Shown piece after piece: positions 1 through 9,439 of a stretch of DNA of 64,000 bases; position 1 is the first letter of the stretch; each line of letters opens with the position of its first letter. Where the stretch lies: contig CALSFV010000237.1 in NCBI GenBank assembly GCA_943737045.1, forward strand, positions 620,001 to 684,000, in the 5' to 3' direction. The DNA is from Parapristionchus giblindavisi (lineage: Eukaryota; Nematoda; Chromadorea; Rhabditida; Diplogasteridae). Made by a program: the position numbers and the translations under genes. Below the pieces are notes generated by a model. The model had not been told where the DNA came from. It searched no databases and saw nothing but the letters and a program-made list of their open reading frames with translations.

Positions 1-1093
1 ATAATTTTGAAATCAAAATAAATATTGAAATAAAGGTGAAAGGGATGTTCATGCTGGCTCCTGCAGCAACAGCTAAGTCGAGTCGTGGTACTGTACGATT
101 TAATTTCATGCTCTATGAGTTACTTGCGCCTATCCGTATGGTTTGTCTTTTATTGTTCAATTACCGAAAAACTAGAATGGTTTCAGTTTTACGTGAACTT
201 CATGGGATCCGAGGAAACCTCAGTGCCAATGGACAATCTTAATCGAAAAGTCATCGAAACTTTATGCTCGCCTTCATACTTTTATGAAGTAAATTTATGA
301 AGTAAATTTTACAATTAATACAAATTTGTTTCAGTTATGCAAAAACATCGAATTCCTAGGGAATGGAGCGCCAAATAAGGCTTTTAATGCTGTACGTGTT
401 TAGATTTTTTATTTAGCATACAATACTAATATTGAATTTCAGTCGCGAATAGGAGTTTATTCTGCTCATATCCCTGGAGGAACTTCATCATGGAATGTTC
501 TTCATTGGGGACAGGTATCAATATTTTAGTACGAAGATTCATGTTCATTCCAAATGTAGTTTCTCAGTAAATATATCACTTATTGTATTCATCTCTTTTC
601 AGTTGTCCAACCGTGGTATCGTGCAACATTTTGATATGAATCCAATCGATAATATGAGAAAATATGGACAGGTATTTCAATTTATTATGAATATACAAAG
701 CGTATCATTATTTTAGATTGCCGCCCCGCTTTATAATTATAAATTAATAGATGCTCCTATTCATCTATTTTCAAGTGAAAATGATTGGTTAGCTAAGGAG
801 GAAGATATTGTTAAGTTTTACTTCAACGCAACGAAGCCAGGTGTCATAAAAGTAAGTAAACCAAAAATATATATAGCATAGAACTTCAGACAAACTTCTA
901 TGCAAATTGTTTGTAAAACATGTTGAATTCAGAAATACCACTTACTGTTCGTTCATTTTTGATAAAATTTCAGGGAAGCTACCGTGTCAATGAATTTAAT
1001 CACCTCGACTGGACAATTGCTATGAACGCTCCAGAAAAGGTGTACAAACCTATCCTGCAGATAATCAATAAAGATGATCCATTGATTTGTTAG
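1..1093 (+). CDS. Lysosomal/gastric-type acid lipase (lipl family), 3' part
   Basis: Alpha/beta-hydrolase acid lipase that hydrolyses triglycerides or cholesteryl esters, normally in lysosomes or the gut lumen. The 5' end, including the nucleophile-serine region, lies left of the window. Proposed exons: ~36-92, 187-288, 335-391, 443-514, 603-671, 717-851, 974-1093; phases agree throughout. Recognisable blocks in order are the FMLAPAATAK strand, LCKNIEFLG, the IPGGTSSWNVLHWGQ block typical of the family, the catalytic-acid segment FSSENDWLA and the catalytic-histidine segment NEFNHLDW, followed by a normal family C-terminus. The 93-186 intron is the weakest call: the two flanking ORFs are in different frames and a TTTCAG acceptor at 186 restores frame, but the joint is shorter than in vertebrate lipases. 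Family assignment is secure. Confidence 0.88.
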
Positions 1094-1718
1094 ATCTTTT
1101 ATGTACTATGTTTGTATATATATTGCATGATAAAAATATTTCAATTGTCACCTTAATGGTTATAGTTTCATCTCATATACTGAAAATGTGTAGAAATCCA
1201 AAGAATACCATAGAGGGAGTTCAAGTTAATTAGTTCTTATACTTGATTCAATATTGTCTGTGGACCACAATTATATTTGGCTTTAAAATGAAAATATTGA
1301 TTTATATATATATTTATTTATTCATCTTTCCTTATGTGATACATTTAACAGAAATAAACGAAATTTGAAAAGAACACGAGGTTTAAAGGGAAATTCTACC
1401 ACGACTCTATGGACCCTCTCTTTGACGATTATTCGGTATGATCGAGTACCGGTGAGGGGGCAAGGAGGCTAAATATAACTGTGAAGATAAGAAGACACTA
1501 TGAGGAAGTGAACTGTTAAAGATCAAATGAACTATGACAATGAATATCATTTGATCATTATAGAGCATTAGTGTAGGATATACATTTTGAGACCCTGACC
1601 AACGTGGTCATCAAACTGAGATTCCGATAATGGAGATAGTAACCACGTGGGAGTAGTAGTAATGTATGGTATGATTAAAGAAAAAGAAGCAATACTATGT
1701 CTGGACTGATTTGTCTAA

Positions 1719-2151
1719 CAAGGGAACTATTTAACCTTACCACAAAATTCTCTAATTTTGAAGCCCTGGCGTAAATCTACATGGAATAAGGATTCTAAAA
1801 AGTTAGGTCAAAAGTTCCACATTCGCGTTTTAAGGCCTGTTTCGGGCCTCTGAAAAGAGCTTTTTTTGGCTTTTTTGGGCCTGTTTGGACATTTTTTTGC
1901 CTTTTTAGCCCTCTTTGGGTCTACTTTTTGTGTATTTATGACCATTTTGGAACATTTTTGGCTTTCTGCGCCTTTTAGTGTTTTTTGGAATCTTATTGGT
2001 CAAATCCAGTGCATTTTCAGAGGCCCGAAGAAGGACTTAAAACGCGAATGTGGAACTTTTGATTTAACTTTTTAGAAACCTTTTTCCATGTAGATTTACG
2101 CCAGGGTGTCAAAATTAGAGAATTTTGTGGTAAGGTTAAATAGTTCCCTTG
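1719..2151. mobile_element. Foldback MITE, TAA-flanked
   Basis: About 135-base inverted arms (1719-1857 and 2013-2151) begin CAAGGGAACTATTTAACC and enclose a T-rich spacer with repeated GCCTTTTT-like words. A TAA triplet sits directly outside each end, which fits a PIF/Harbinger-type 3-bp target duplication. No transposase ORF is present. Superfamily is inferred from the TSD only. Confidence 0.75.
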
Positions 2152-2451
2152 TAAGTTAACGATTGGGATGTTTTTCTAATCCTTTAGAATATTACAATTT
2201 TGTTCTACGATCGGAATGAGTCATTTAGTGAGCGTTAACTGTTGAGTTAATGTTTGCATTACCGTAAATTCCATCTGAATTGTTTGTCTTCTCTACAGAA
2301 ACTATCAGAGAATCAACACAATCTGAGCACTTTCTAAGCTACAAAATGATAGATTCATTGTGAAATGTACAATATTTTGATTGCTCATAGTAGTTACGCT
2401 GGTTCGAAAGATCATAAAAAGATCTTTCTTCTCTTGTCTGATGTACAGCCA

Positions 2452-2482
2452 AAAGAACAAACATCTTGTCAAGTATATAAAG
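2452..2482 (+). promoter_or_regulatory. Core promoter of secreted-peptide gene A
   Basis: AAGAACAAACATCTTGTCAA is followed by a TATATAAAG box about 40 bases before the ATG. The same order (AACAAAC, TCTC or similar, TATA box) and spacing recurs before paralogues B and C, so it is probably a shared core promoter with a very short 5' UTR. Confidence 0.6.
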
Positions 2483-2514
2483 AGCCTCCAATATCTTCAA
2501 TCAGTCAAATTATC

Positions 2515-2973
2515 ATGTCCATTAGAAATTTCTTCATCTTTCTTCTTCTAATTGCAATTGCGGCATCTCGTCAAGTTTACAGTCCAACGTGCTACTATGA
2601 TGTGGGTTTCAACATTTTCACTTTTTTTCATGAATGTGTATTGTCCTACGAATATCATGCAATGACAATATAGAAAAATAACGTCTCTGTGTAATGCTAC
2701 AGAATAGTTTTTTTTGTGAAACTGAAACCGAAAAAGTATGATTTCAGGATGCTCGAGTATATGAAAATGGAAATAGCCGTGAAATGAACGCAGCTGATGT
2801 TGATCAGTTGAAGGAATACGGTAATCAGATGGCATTTTATGGCAATCAGGTATGATATCCGAGTGGTATTATCGATATAATCATTGTTTTAGGTAGCCGC
2901 ATATTACAAAGGAGCAGCAAATTTCCCGAATATGCCTGCTCTCCCATGTTTATGTCAGAATTGTTTCTTATGA
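2515..2973 (+). CDS. Small secreted four-Cys peptide, family member A
   Basis: Exons 2515-2601, 2748-2849 and 2893-2973 give about 89 residues. It has a clear N-terminal signal peptide (hydrophobic FFIFLLLIAIAA), then RQVYS, a single Cys in PTCYYD, a polar middle with RVYENG and LKEYGNQ, and a C-terminal PCLCQNC motif, giving four cysteines in the mature part. Exon sizes 87/102/81 and phase-0 boundaries match paralogues B and C. Secretion is inferred from the signal peptide; the function is unknown and I recognise no named family. A secreted antimicrobial, signalling or cuticle-associated peptide is possible. The TATA box 40 bases upstream supports this ATG. Confidence 0.82.
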
Positions 2974-2989
2974 TTTAACCATGAATAAT

Positions 2990-3613
2990 TTATACCCCAA
3001 AGCCTATAAAATACACAACCAATATGAAAAACAGTGTTGATCGAAGCTTCAATCTCTCAGAGTTACATGCATTTTCACTCTTGTTTTTTTTTTCTACCAT
3101 AATTCCATATATTTTTATGATATTACTCCCATATCATTTTGAAGATTACAGATCTGCAACAATTCATATCATTCTCTCAATAGTACTATTACAAGTACGT
3201 TGTCCTGTTTTGTTACGGGTACATATATTCCACAGATATATTATATGAAACTACGCACTGATAAAAGTGATTTCCCATTACAAAAATTGTATTTCAATGA
3301 AGAAAAACCATGAAATCAGATGAAGACTATGAAATCGTGAATAGGGGAAATTAATAAACGTAAATTTATCCCCGTGCATAGAACTTATCGTCATCAAGAA
3401 ACTAGGGATCCATAATCGACTAGTTAACTCTGTTCGGTAGATGTCGAAAAATCAAATAGAAGGTTGAAAAAATTGAATCAAATCAAATAATTTATCCCTG
3501 TATAAGAATGGTACGGGTATTGAGTACTTCTTATTACATTACACGGTCTTCCAGTGCCAATGAAGTTTGTAATGAATAAGATGATCGAAAATTTGTCAAT
3601 CTATCAAATAATC
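2990..3613. other. Intergenic, nothing recognised
   Basis: AT-rich spacer between peptide gene A and the decayed paralogue. Short ORFs here have no family resemblance or splice support. Confidence 0.6.
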
Positions 3614-4161
3614 ATGTCCTGTAGAATTTTCTAACATTCTTTCTTCTAGTATCCATTTCTACATCTCGCCAAACTGATAATGCAAATTACAAGTTTCAAC
3701 TTTACTTATTATTTACTGCAAAACTTCCACTAATTTGAGGAATACAAATACGCCTACGAATTTCAAAAAAAAATAAAAGTAAAGGCGGATAAAGTAAAAT
3801 ATTAATTTGCTTTGTTCATGACATTTTCTAAAAATAAATCTCGAACTAAAAATTATAATCTAAGAATGGCCAGTTATAATCTAAGAATCTAAGAATGGTC
3901 TACGAAAATTATACAAATCCGCCTATGACTGAAGCAGAAATTAATCAATTTAAAAATTTTCCTAACAATAAGATTTTGTCATTGTACGACCGCAAAGTAA
4001 GATATTTTAATCCTATTATGAATAACAAGATATTTTTTTTTGTTTCAGATTATATATCATTTCAGAGAGGAGATACGTTTTTAAAAATTCGCAGTACTCT
4101 CCCTATGCTTACTGTCCCTTGTTTCTGTCGCAATTGCTATAGAGTGCTTAAAATGAGATGA
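3614..4161 (+). pseudogene. Decayed paralogue of the secreted four-Cys peptide family
   Basis: The 3614 region resembles exon 1 of genes A-C at the nucleotide level (ATGTCC..., then CATCTCGCCAA) but carries in-frame stops and has lost the TCYY cysteine. Exon 2 survives from about 3895 (VYENYTNPPMTEAEINQFKN). Exon 3, spliced at the second of two nearby TTTCAG acceptors, gives RGDTFLK...TVPCFCRNC and an extended tail RVLKMR. The C-terminal cysteine motif is intact, so exons 2-3 may have decayed only recently. It lacks a usable signal-peptide exon, so I call it a pseudogene. Confidence 0.7.
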
Positions 4162-4169
4162 TAAATGAT

Positions 4170-5071
4170 TATTGTACAGTATATTGTGTTATTTATTTGC
4201 GCATTTTCACTTCTTCAAATAGCTTTTAATATTTAGTAAAAAAAACAGAAGTATTATTGCTTTTTAATAGTATGAACTCGCCAATTCGCCATCAATTTTT
4301 ATTTCTATAAATCATCTTTTAATTCATATCGTTTATTTTTGATTAGTACTTCCGCATTGTGAATATCTCCATGATTGGAATGATGATCACTGATGTCCAT
4401 GACCTATAATCGTTATCATTCACTCTAGTCTACAAGCACGCTGTGCAGTTTTCGTCTGGCAATTTCAATAGTACAATTGATCTATGAAAATCACAATATC
4501 AATGTTTGATTTATTTCTAGATAACAGAATATTTTTAGAATGCTAGTAGACTCACTAGTAGAAGATTGTATTAATAGACTAAATTGAGGGTAATTTTTCC
4601 TAGTGAAAGTAATTTTTCTTGGTAAAATCTGTTCAAACTGGTTTTTGAAAATTGGTTTGTTCGACAATAGGTTTCGAACAAACCACCATGCGCTTCTAGT
4701 CCGCGTTTTTATCATTGTTCTAACTAAATAGTAAGGTAATAATGCAACGGAACCGCAAAGTGTTATTATTTAACTCTTGTCTACATTAGATCTATGCGTA
4801 AACATTCTTTAAAAACATTTGTAACTGTTCAAACTGACGTTTTGATAAATCAAAACAAAATTCTTCATGACAATATGTACAAACTTTGGACATGAACTAT
4901 CTAAATGGATATCCTTTATTGGTATTATGGTTGTTTTATTGGTCATATGAACAAGGAAGAACAGATAAAAAGTGCGGAATGACCCGATCTATTAAATGAC
5001 AAATATAAGTCTGTGAATTGAAAAATGCATAGCATGCACTTGGATAGAAATTCATGAAATATTACAGGTTA
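4170..5071. other. Intergenic, nothing recognised
   Basis: AT-rich stretch with only short unsupported ORFs on both strands. Confidence 0.55.
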
Positions 5072-5456
5072 TTAAAGATGGGGACCCACGAGTTTTTTCG
5101 TGACTAAACTGGCCAGGCAGAACTATAGATCACATCTCCTGTATCCAAAAACAATTTTCTCTAAAATTATAGGTGCACTGGAATACCGTAATCCGAGCTC
5201 AAAGTTCGTTATTCCCCCAAGATGTCCTCAGGGAACGCGCGCAATTTCAAATATGAAAGAGAAATGTATTGCAAATTGCAAACGGGAATCGAACCCGCGT
5301 GACGCGATTACAAGCGCCGACTACTAACCACTGAGCCACACGCTCTATGTGCTCAATCTCTCATTTCTAATAGAGAATAGAGTGCCACTTCCTACCTCCC
5401 ATGTTAGAGATGACAATAGTGCACCCCAATTCTCCTGCCCCCCCCCCCTTCTTTAA
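5072..5456 (-). mobile_element. TTAA-flanked repeat with tRNA-like core (copy 1)
   Basis: Begins TTAAAGATGGGGACCCACGA and ends CTTTAA. Its interior carries, on the minus strand (about 5276-5352), a tRNA-like module with an A-box-like TGGCTCAGTGGTTAGTAGT and a B-box GGTTCGATTCC. The outer block around CTGGCCAGGCAGAACTATAG is shared with copies at 38801 and 52364 and, inverted, at about 55600. In this copy the right inverted repeat is degraded into a C-run. A tRNA-like interior suggests SINE ancestry; TTAA ends with TIRs suggest a DNA-transposon footprint. Confidence 0.72.
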
Positions 5457-6267
5457 AGGATTGAGTACTTTTATTTTTTATTATGCATTGACCGAAACAG
5501 AATTTCAAATTATTTGATAATGTTCAGAATGTTCATTGATATGGAAGTATTTGGGATCTATTCATCTTTTAAAATATTTTTATCAGTTGTTTAATTTTGT
5601 GAAGGAATAATTCTTGCAATGAAGTTTTCCAAATAGTATTGTAAAAGCATGCAAGTACACACTCCCGTAATAGTAAAGTCGGTAAACATTCAAATAGAAA
5701 TGGATCTGATACCTTAATAGTGATCTAAGACTCGGAAGTTGTGAATGAACTATTACCCAAACAAACAGATCTTGTTCACAGAACACCACAATTGTATGTA
5801 TAGTTTATGAAATAACTTTTATGTTTGAAAAAATCTTGTGTAAAATCAACATAGTATTGTGATAGGCCTTTATGATTTCGGAGTTATTTATCATGAGTCA
5901 ATGTTGAACTAACAATGAATTGTTTTCAATCAAAGCAGATAATCTTTTCACAAGGGTAAAGTTTGTGAGTCATTGCTTGCTCTATCTTAAGTTCTGATTG
6001 AGATCAAATCGATTGTTTGTTTTGACAATTGAGACTAAATGAAACAGTGAAAATCTATGGAACCCTCAATACTTCCTTTATAGAAGTCACATACAAATTC
6101 AACTTCATTCTTCTGCAGACTAGAAAATATAATAGATTAAAATGCAATTTCTTGAAACAATATTTCTGTAAATGGAACTGTGTTCTACTTAAAGCTATTC
6201 TCAAATTCATCTTTACTGTCTCATTGCCTGATATATTTGCACGGAAAATAGTGACTCTCATCCATTC
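5457..6267. other. Intergenic upstream of peptide gene B
   Basis: No supported gene. Open frames here lack family resemblance. Promoter-like sequence appears only near 6268. Confidence 0.5.
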
Positions 6268-6297
6268 AAAGATCAACAAACGTCTCGATATAAAAAG
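6268..6297 (+). promoter_or_regulatory. Core promoter of secreted-peptide gene B
   Basis: GATCAACAAACGTCTCGATA runs into a TATAAAAAG box about 41 bases before the ATG. It is nearly identical in order and spacing to the element at 7741-7770. The homology extends upstream through TGACTCTCATC. Confidence 0.68.
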
Positions 6298-6329
6298 AAA
6301 TCGTATTGACTCATATCACAAAATAAATC

Positions 6330-6728
6330 ATGGCATTGAGAAGTTCTCTTATCTTCCTTCTTCTGGTATCTATTGTTGTATCACGTCAGGTCTACAGTGG
6401 AACCTGCTTTTATTCTGTATGTTAAATTAAATTTCTACAATATATTCCTTAAATAGGTCGTGTTGTTTTCTATATTCTTAACAAAAAGACACAATTATAG
6501 AATGATCGAGTATATGAGAATGGAACAAGTCGTCCTATGACTGGAGATGAAGTGAATAAAATGAAAGAATACGGCAACCAATGGAATATCTACAGTAATC
6601 AGGTACAATTTTCGATTGCCTTGATCAATAAACAAGAACATACTTTTCAGATGCTACAATATTACAAAGGGAACGCCCCCTTCCCGAATGTCCCTTCTTT
6701 ACCTTGCTTCTGTCAAAATTGTAATTAA
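6330..6728 (+). CDS. Small secreted four-Cys peptide, family member B
   Basis: Exons 6330-6416 (87 nt), 6501-6602 (102 nt) and 6651-6728 (78 nt, with stop), all phase 0, encode about 88 residues. The signal peptide is MALRSSLIFLLLVSIVVS, followed by RQVYSGTCFYS, RVYENGTSRPM, a polar KEYGNQ segment and a C-terminal YYKGNAPFPN...PCFCQNCN. Four cysteines remain after cleavage: one N-terminal and the CxCxxC-like cluster at the end. The aligned exon sizes and the conserved RVYENG and CQNC motifs show that genes A, B and C arose by tandem duplication. An AATAAA signal follows at about 6769. Function unknown. Confidence 0.87.
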
Positions 6729-7135
6729 TTTGTAGTTTGCTGTTGTTATGTTATGTTGAAAGTATCAATAAAGATTTGATATTGATGTTCATTTTCACAA
6801 TTAAAACATTACTTTCATAAATAAATGAGATTCTTGATGGTTTTAGTGACTTGTAAGATATGATCACTAATTTATTACAATGAACATATATTCTCATGAA
6901 AGACGATGGATTTAGGCAAAATGGCGTCACCATTTCAGACCCGTATAATCTCTCTCTTTGTGTGAGAGCGGGTTTTCCCGGAGTCTCCACGAAAGTCTCC
7001 TTCATAACTTACTAAATTACAAATTCTGTCTGAGATCAACCTTTGACTTTCTCCAAAAAGAAGAATGCACTTCAAACAATTCAATGATCAACCAACTGCT
7101 CCATAAATTATGAAATAGAATTTATAAAGATTATG

Positions 7136-7377
7136 TTACGGCGGTCGCAGACGGATACCATATGTCACTGATATACAAGACTTTTTCATGTTGATGATCT
7201 TTGCAGAATCTCTGGGACTCATAAATTTGCATCCGATTCCCCAAAGATCGAATGTCATCGTAGGCAGGGGAAAATTCTCGGACCCAAATGCATTCTGCAA
7301 AAAAAGTCAATAGGAAAAAGGATTATACTTTGGAATGGCGTAGGTTCCATTTCAGTCCGGGATCGTCTCAACAGATC
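7136..7377 (-). CDS. Possible small gene or gene fragment, unrecognised
   Basis: Two minus-strand exons, 7329-7377 and 7136-7294, are joined by a 34-base intron with canonical ends (GTATAA...TTTTGCAG) and compatible phase. The joined frame is open to a TAA stop and contains FDLWGIGC and ISVTYGIRLRPP. An in-frame ATG in the first exon would give about 59 residues; a further acceptor upstream (CATGTAG) suggests it may be the 3' end of a longer gene whose upstream exons I cannot find. No family recognised. It may be a relic. Confidence 0.35.
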
Positions 7378-7554
7378 CTACATGTAAAGACAAGATTGAT
7401 AATATTGAGAATTGACTTCATTTTCATTCTATTAATTGATTTATTCTTTCAAGTATTTTATTTTAGCTTCACTTAAAAGTTCAAATCTCAATGAAAATTG
7501 TTTCTATTCAGTGAGTTAACATTTATCCAATATATTTCCATATCGCTAATCGTT

Positions 7555-7645
7555 TGAGTGTGATCATGAATATGAAATTAGAATTAGTTGTCGCATGATC
7601 GAAACAGAGATTACTCAACAAATGCTGTAACCAGGTATGATGTAC
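7555..7645 (+). pseudogene. Relic exon 2 of the secreted four-Cys peptide family
   Basis: The segment ATGAAATTAGAATTAGTTGT and the following ATGATCGAAACAGAGATTAC align in order with exon 2 of gene C, and it ends CAGGTATGA like a family exon 2 donor. No matching exons 1 or 3 are visible. Interpreted as a dead duplicate between genes B and C. Confidence 0.4.
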
Positions 7646-7740
7646 GATATTCTGATGGTAGAGCTAAATTATGAAATCTCTACGAAACCTTATTGTTTGT
7701 TTAACTTTGAATGGCAGATGACTCTCATCTAATCTATTCC

Positions 7741-7770
7741 AAGATCAACAAACTTCTCAATATATAAATA
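7741..7770 (+). promoter_or_regulatory. Core promoter of secreted-peptide gene C
   Basis: AAGATCAACAAACTTCTCAA is followed by TATATAAATAG, with the TATA box about 42 bases before the ATG. Same architecture as at 6268-6297. Confidence 0.68.
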
Positions 7771-7802
7771 GATCGTATTTCTTCCTATCAGATCAAGCAA
7801 TT

Positions 7803-8231
7803 ATGATATTGAGAAGTCTTCTAATCTTTCTTCTCCTATTATCAATTGTTGCGTCCCGTCAAGTTTATAGTGGAACTTGCTACTACGAGGTTAGTTATTT
7901 TAGCTATCATCTAATATAACTTTAAAGAAATGCATGTGTGGTTTGATGTGACCTAATAAGCGATTTCAGAACTATCGAGTATATGAGAATGGAACTAGTC
8001 GTCCAATGACTGGAACTGAGGTTAAACATTTAAAGGAATATGATAATCAATGGTCATACTACGATTATCAGGTATCAAATGTTTTTCATAAACAGTCAAC
8101 TCTTTTCTTTTCATTGACTAGAAAAAATGAGTTGACACTAAAATAGCTTTCAGATGCTTCAATACTACAAAGGAAACGACCCCTTCCCGAATGTTCCTGT
8201 GCTTCCTTGTTTCTGTCAGAATTGCAATTGA
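7803..8231 (+). CDS. Small secreted four-Cys peptide, family member C
   Basis: Exons 7803-7889 (87 nt), 7970-8071 (102 nt) and 8154-8231 (78 nt, with stop), all phase 0. The product is about 88 residues: signal peptide MILRSLLIFLLLLSIVAS, then RQVYSGTCYYE, RVYENGTSRPMTG, an aromatic/polar stretch, and YYKGNDPFPN...PCFCQNCN. It is the closest paralogue of gene B; substitutions cluster in the middle segment while the cysteines, RVYENG and FPN motifs are fixed. A CTAATAAATTC polyadenylation signal follows. Function unknown; secretion is inferred. Confidence 0.87.
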
Positions 8232-8583
8232 ATTTAATGCTCGAGTTATTCGCAGACATGAAATGACTGAAAATCAAATTTCGTCTAATAAATTCTTTCT
8301 TCTTGAAGTCCGTTTTATTAGCAAACACGAATACATAAAACATCAATGAATACATCAAATGAGTGATTACATAATAAACAATGCGTGAGCCATAATATTC
8401 AAATTTCTTTGGGTAACACCTGTATAGACTTGTTTTGAAGAGATTATTGATTGAACAATGAGAAGATCTTAATCAATAGGCTGAGGAACACTGAAAATGT
8501 ACATATATGTATGGATATATCAATGATCATAGAACAGAGTATAAATAGACACGAGAGAGGTAAAGTAAAGGGAGATAGAAGGT

Positions 8584-8685
8584 TCAAGCTTTAGCAGAGC
8601 CAGACTTGGTCTCTTTGAATCGTTCTCGTAATGCAGCTAATGGACATGATGCAGCATCCATAGACATACCATTCTTACGTTCTAT
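8584..8685 (-). other. Candidate alternative last exon of the globin gene
   Basis: Minus-strand exon with acceptor CTAG at 8686 and open to a TGA stop. It encodes IERKNGMSMDAASCPLAALR and then ERFKETKSGSAKA. It would join in phase to a GTCAGT donor inside the last annotated globin exon (after ...DVKECL), replacing the tail VSLQKDKK. The intervening intron would contain the foldback MITE at 8788-9273. It could instead belong to a different transcript. Confidence 0.45.
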
Positions 8686-8787
8686 CTAGAACACAATAGC
8701 TTATACACAGTTACTGAATTGAACTTTCAAATTAGTATCATCTTGAGGCTTTCTGAATTAGTAGACAACAGAAAAGATGTACACATA

Positions 8788-9273
8788 TCGTACATGTAAA
8801 AATTATTGTATCATGAACGGTGTGAATGGGTCTGAAAGGATCAGGCCGATCAAGATTTTGAGCGAGCGATTATGAGCGAACCGAACATTTTCGTAATTTC
8901 TCTTTGTTTTCATTGTTTTTCTCTTATTCGAATCTATTATTTTAAAATAAATTAGGCCAAAATATTGCCATTTAACCAAAATCATTGCTTGGACGTTGAA
9001 TAAACTGTTCCGATTATACGCTGAATAATTAGGTCAATTTTGGTTCATTGGGGCAATTTATTCAAAGTGAAAGCAATGATTTTTGTTAAATGGCAATATT
9101 TTGGCCATTTTCATTTTAATATAGTAGATTCGAATAAGAGAAAAACAATGAAAACAAAGAGAAATTACGAAAATGTTCGGTTCGCTCATAATCGCTCGCT
9201 CAAAATCTTGATCGGCCTGATCCGTTCAGATCCATTCACACCGTTCATGATACAATGATTTTTACATGTACGA
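8788..9273. mobile_element. Foldback MITE, TA-flanked
   Basis: Two near-identical arms of about 210 bases starting TCGTACATGTAAAAAT face each other around a roughly 30-base spacer, with TA at both outer edges. No transposase. The long, well-matched arms would fold into a strong hairpin. It lies at the 3' side of the globin gene. Confidence 0.8.
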
Positions 9274-9439
9274 TACATATGCTCACGATAAAGTGACATT
9301 CTATCTACATATAATATTCTATTTAATAGTCGTGGAAAGAAAAGAAATAAAGGCCAACTTTCTGCTTTTTATATAATCTTATGCTACCTTTTTCGTTTAT
9401 TTCCTTTTCTTTTCATGACTAATAAACACAATATTCTAT

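Noticed and set aside
5276..5352. tRNA gene on the minus strand
   Set aside because: Same reason; it lies inside a TTAA repeat that recurs at 38801.
8803..9258. Pair of matching ORFs (KRKTMKTKRNYENVRF)
   Set aside because: They are the two arms of a palindromic MITE, not genes.
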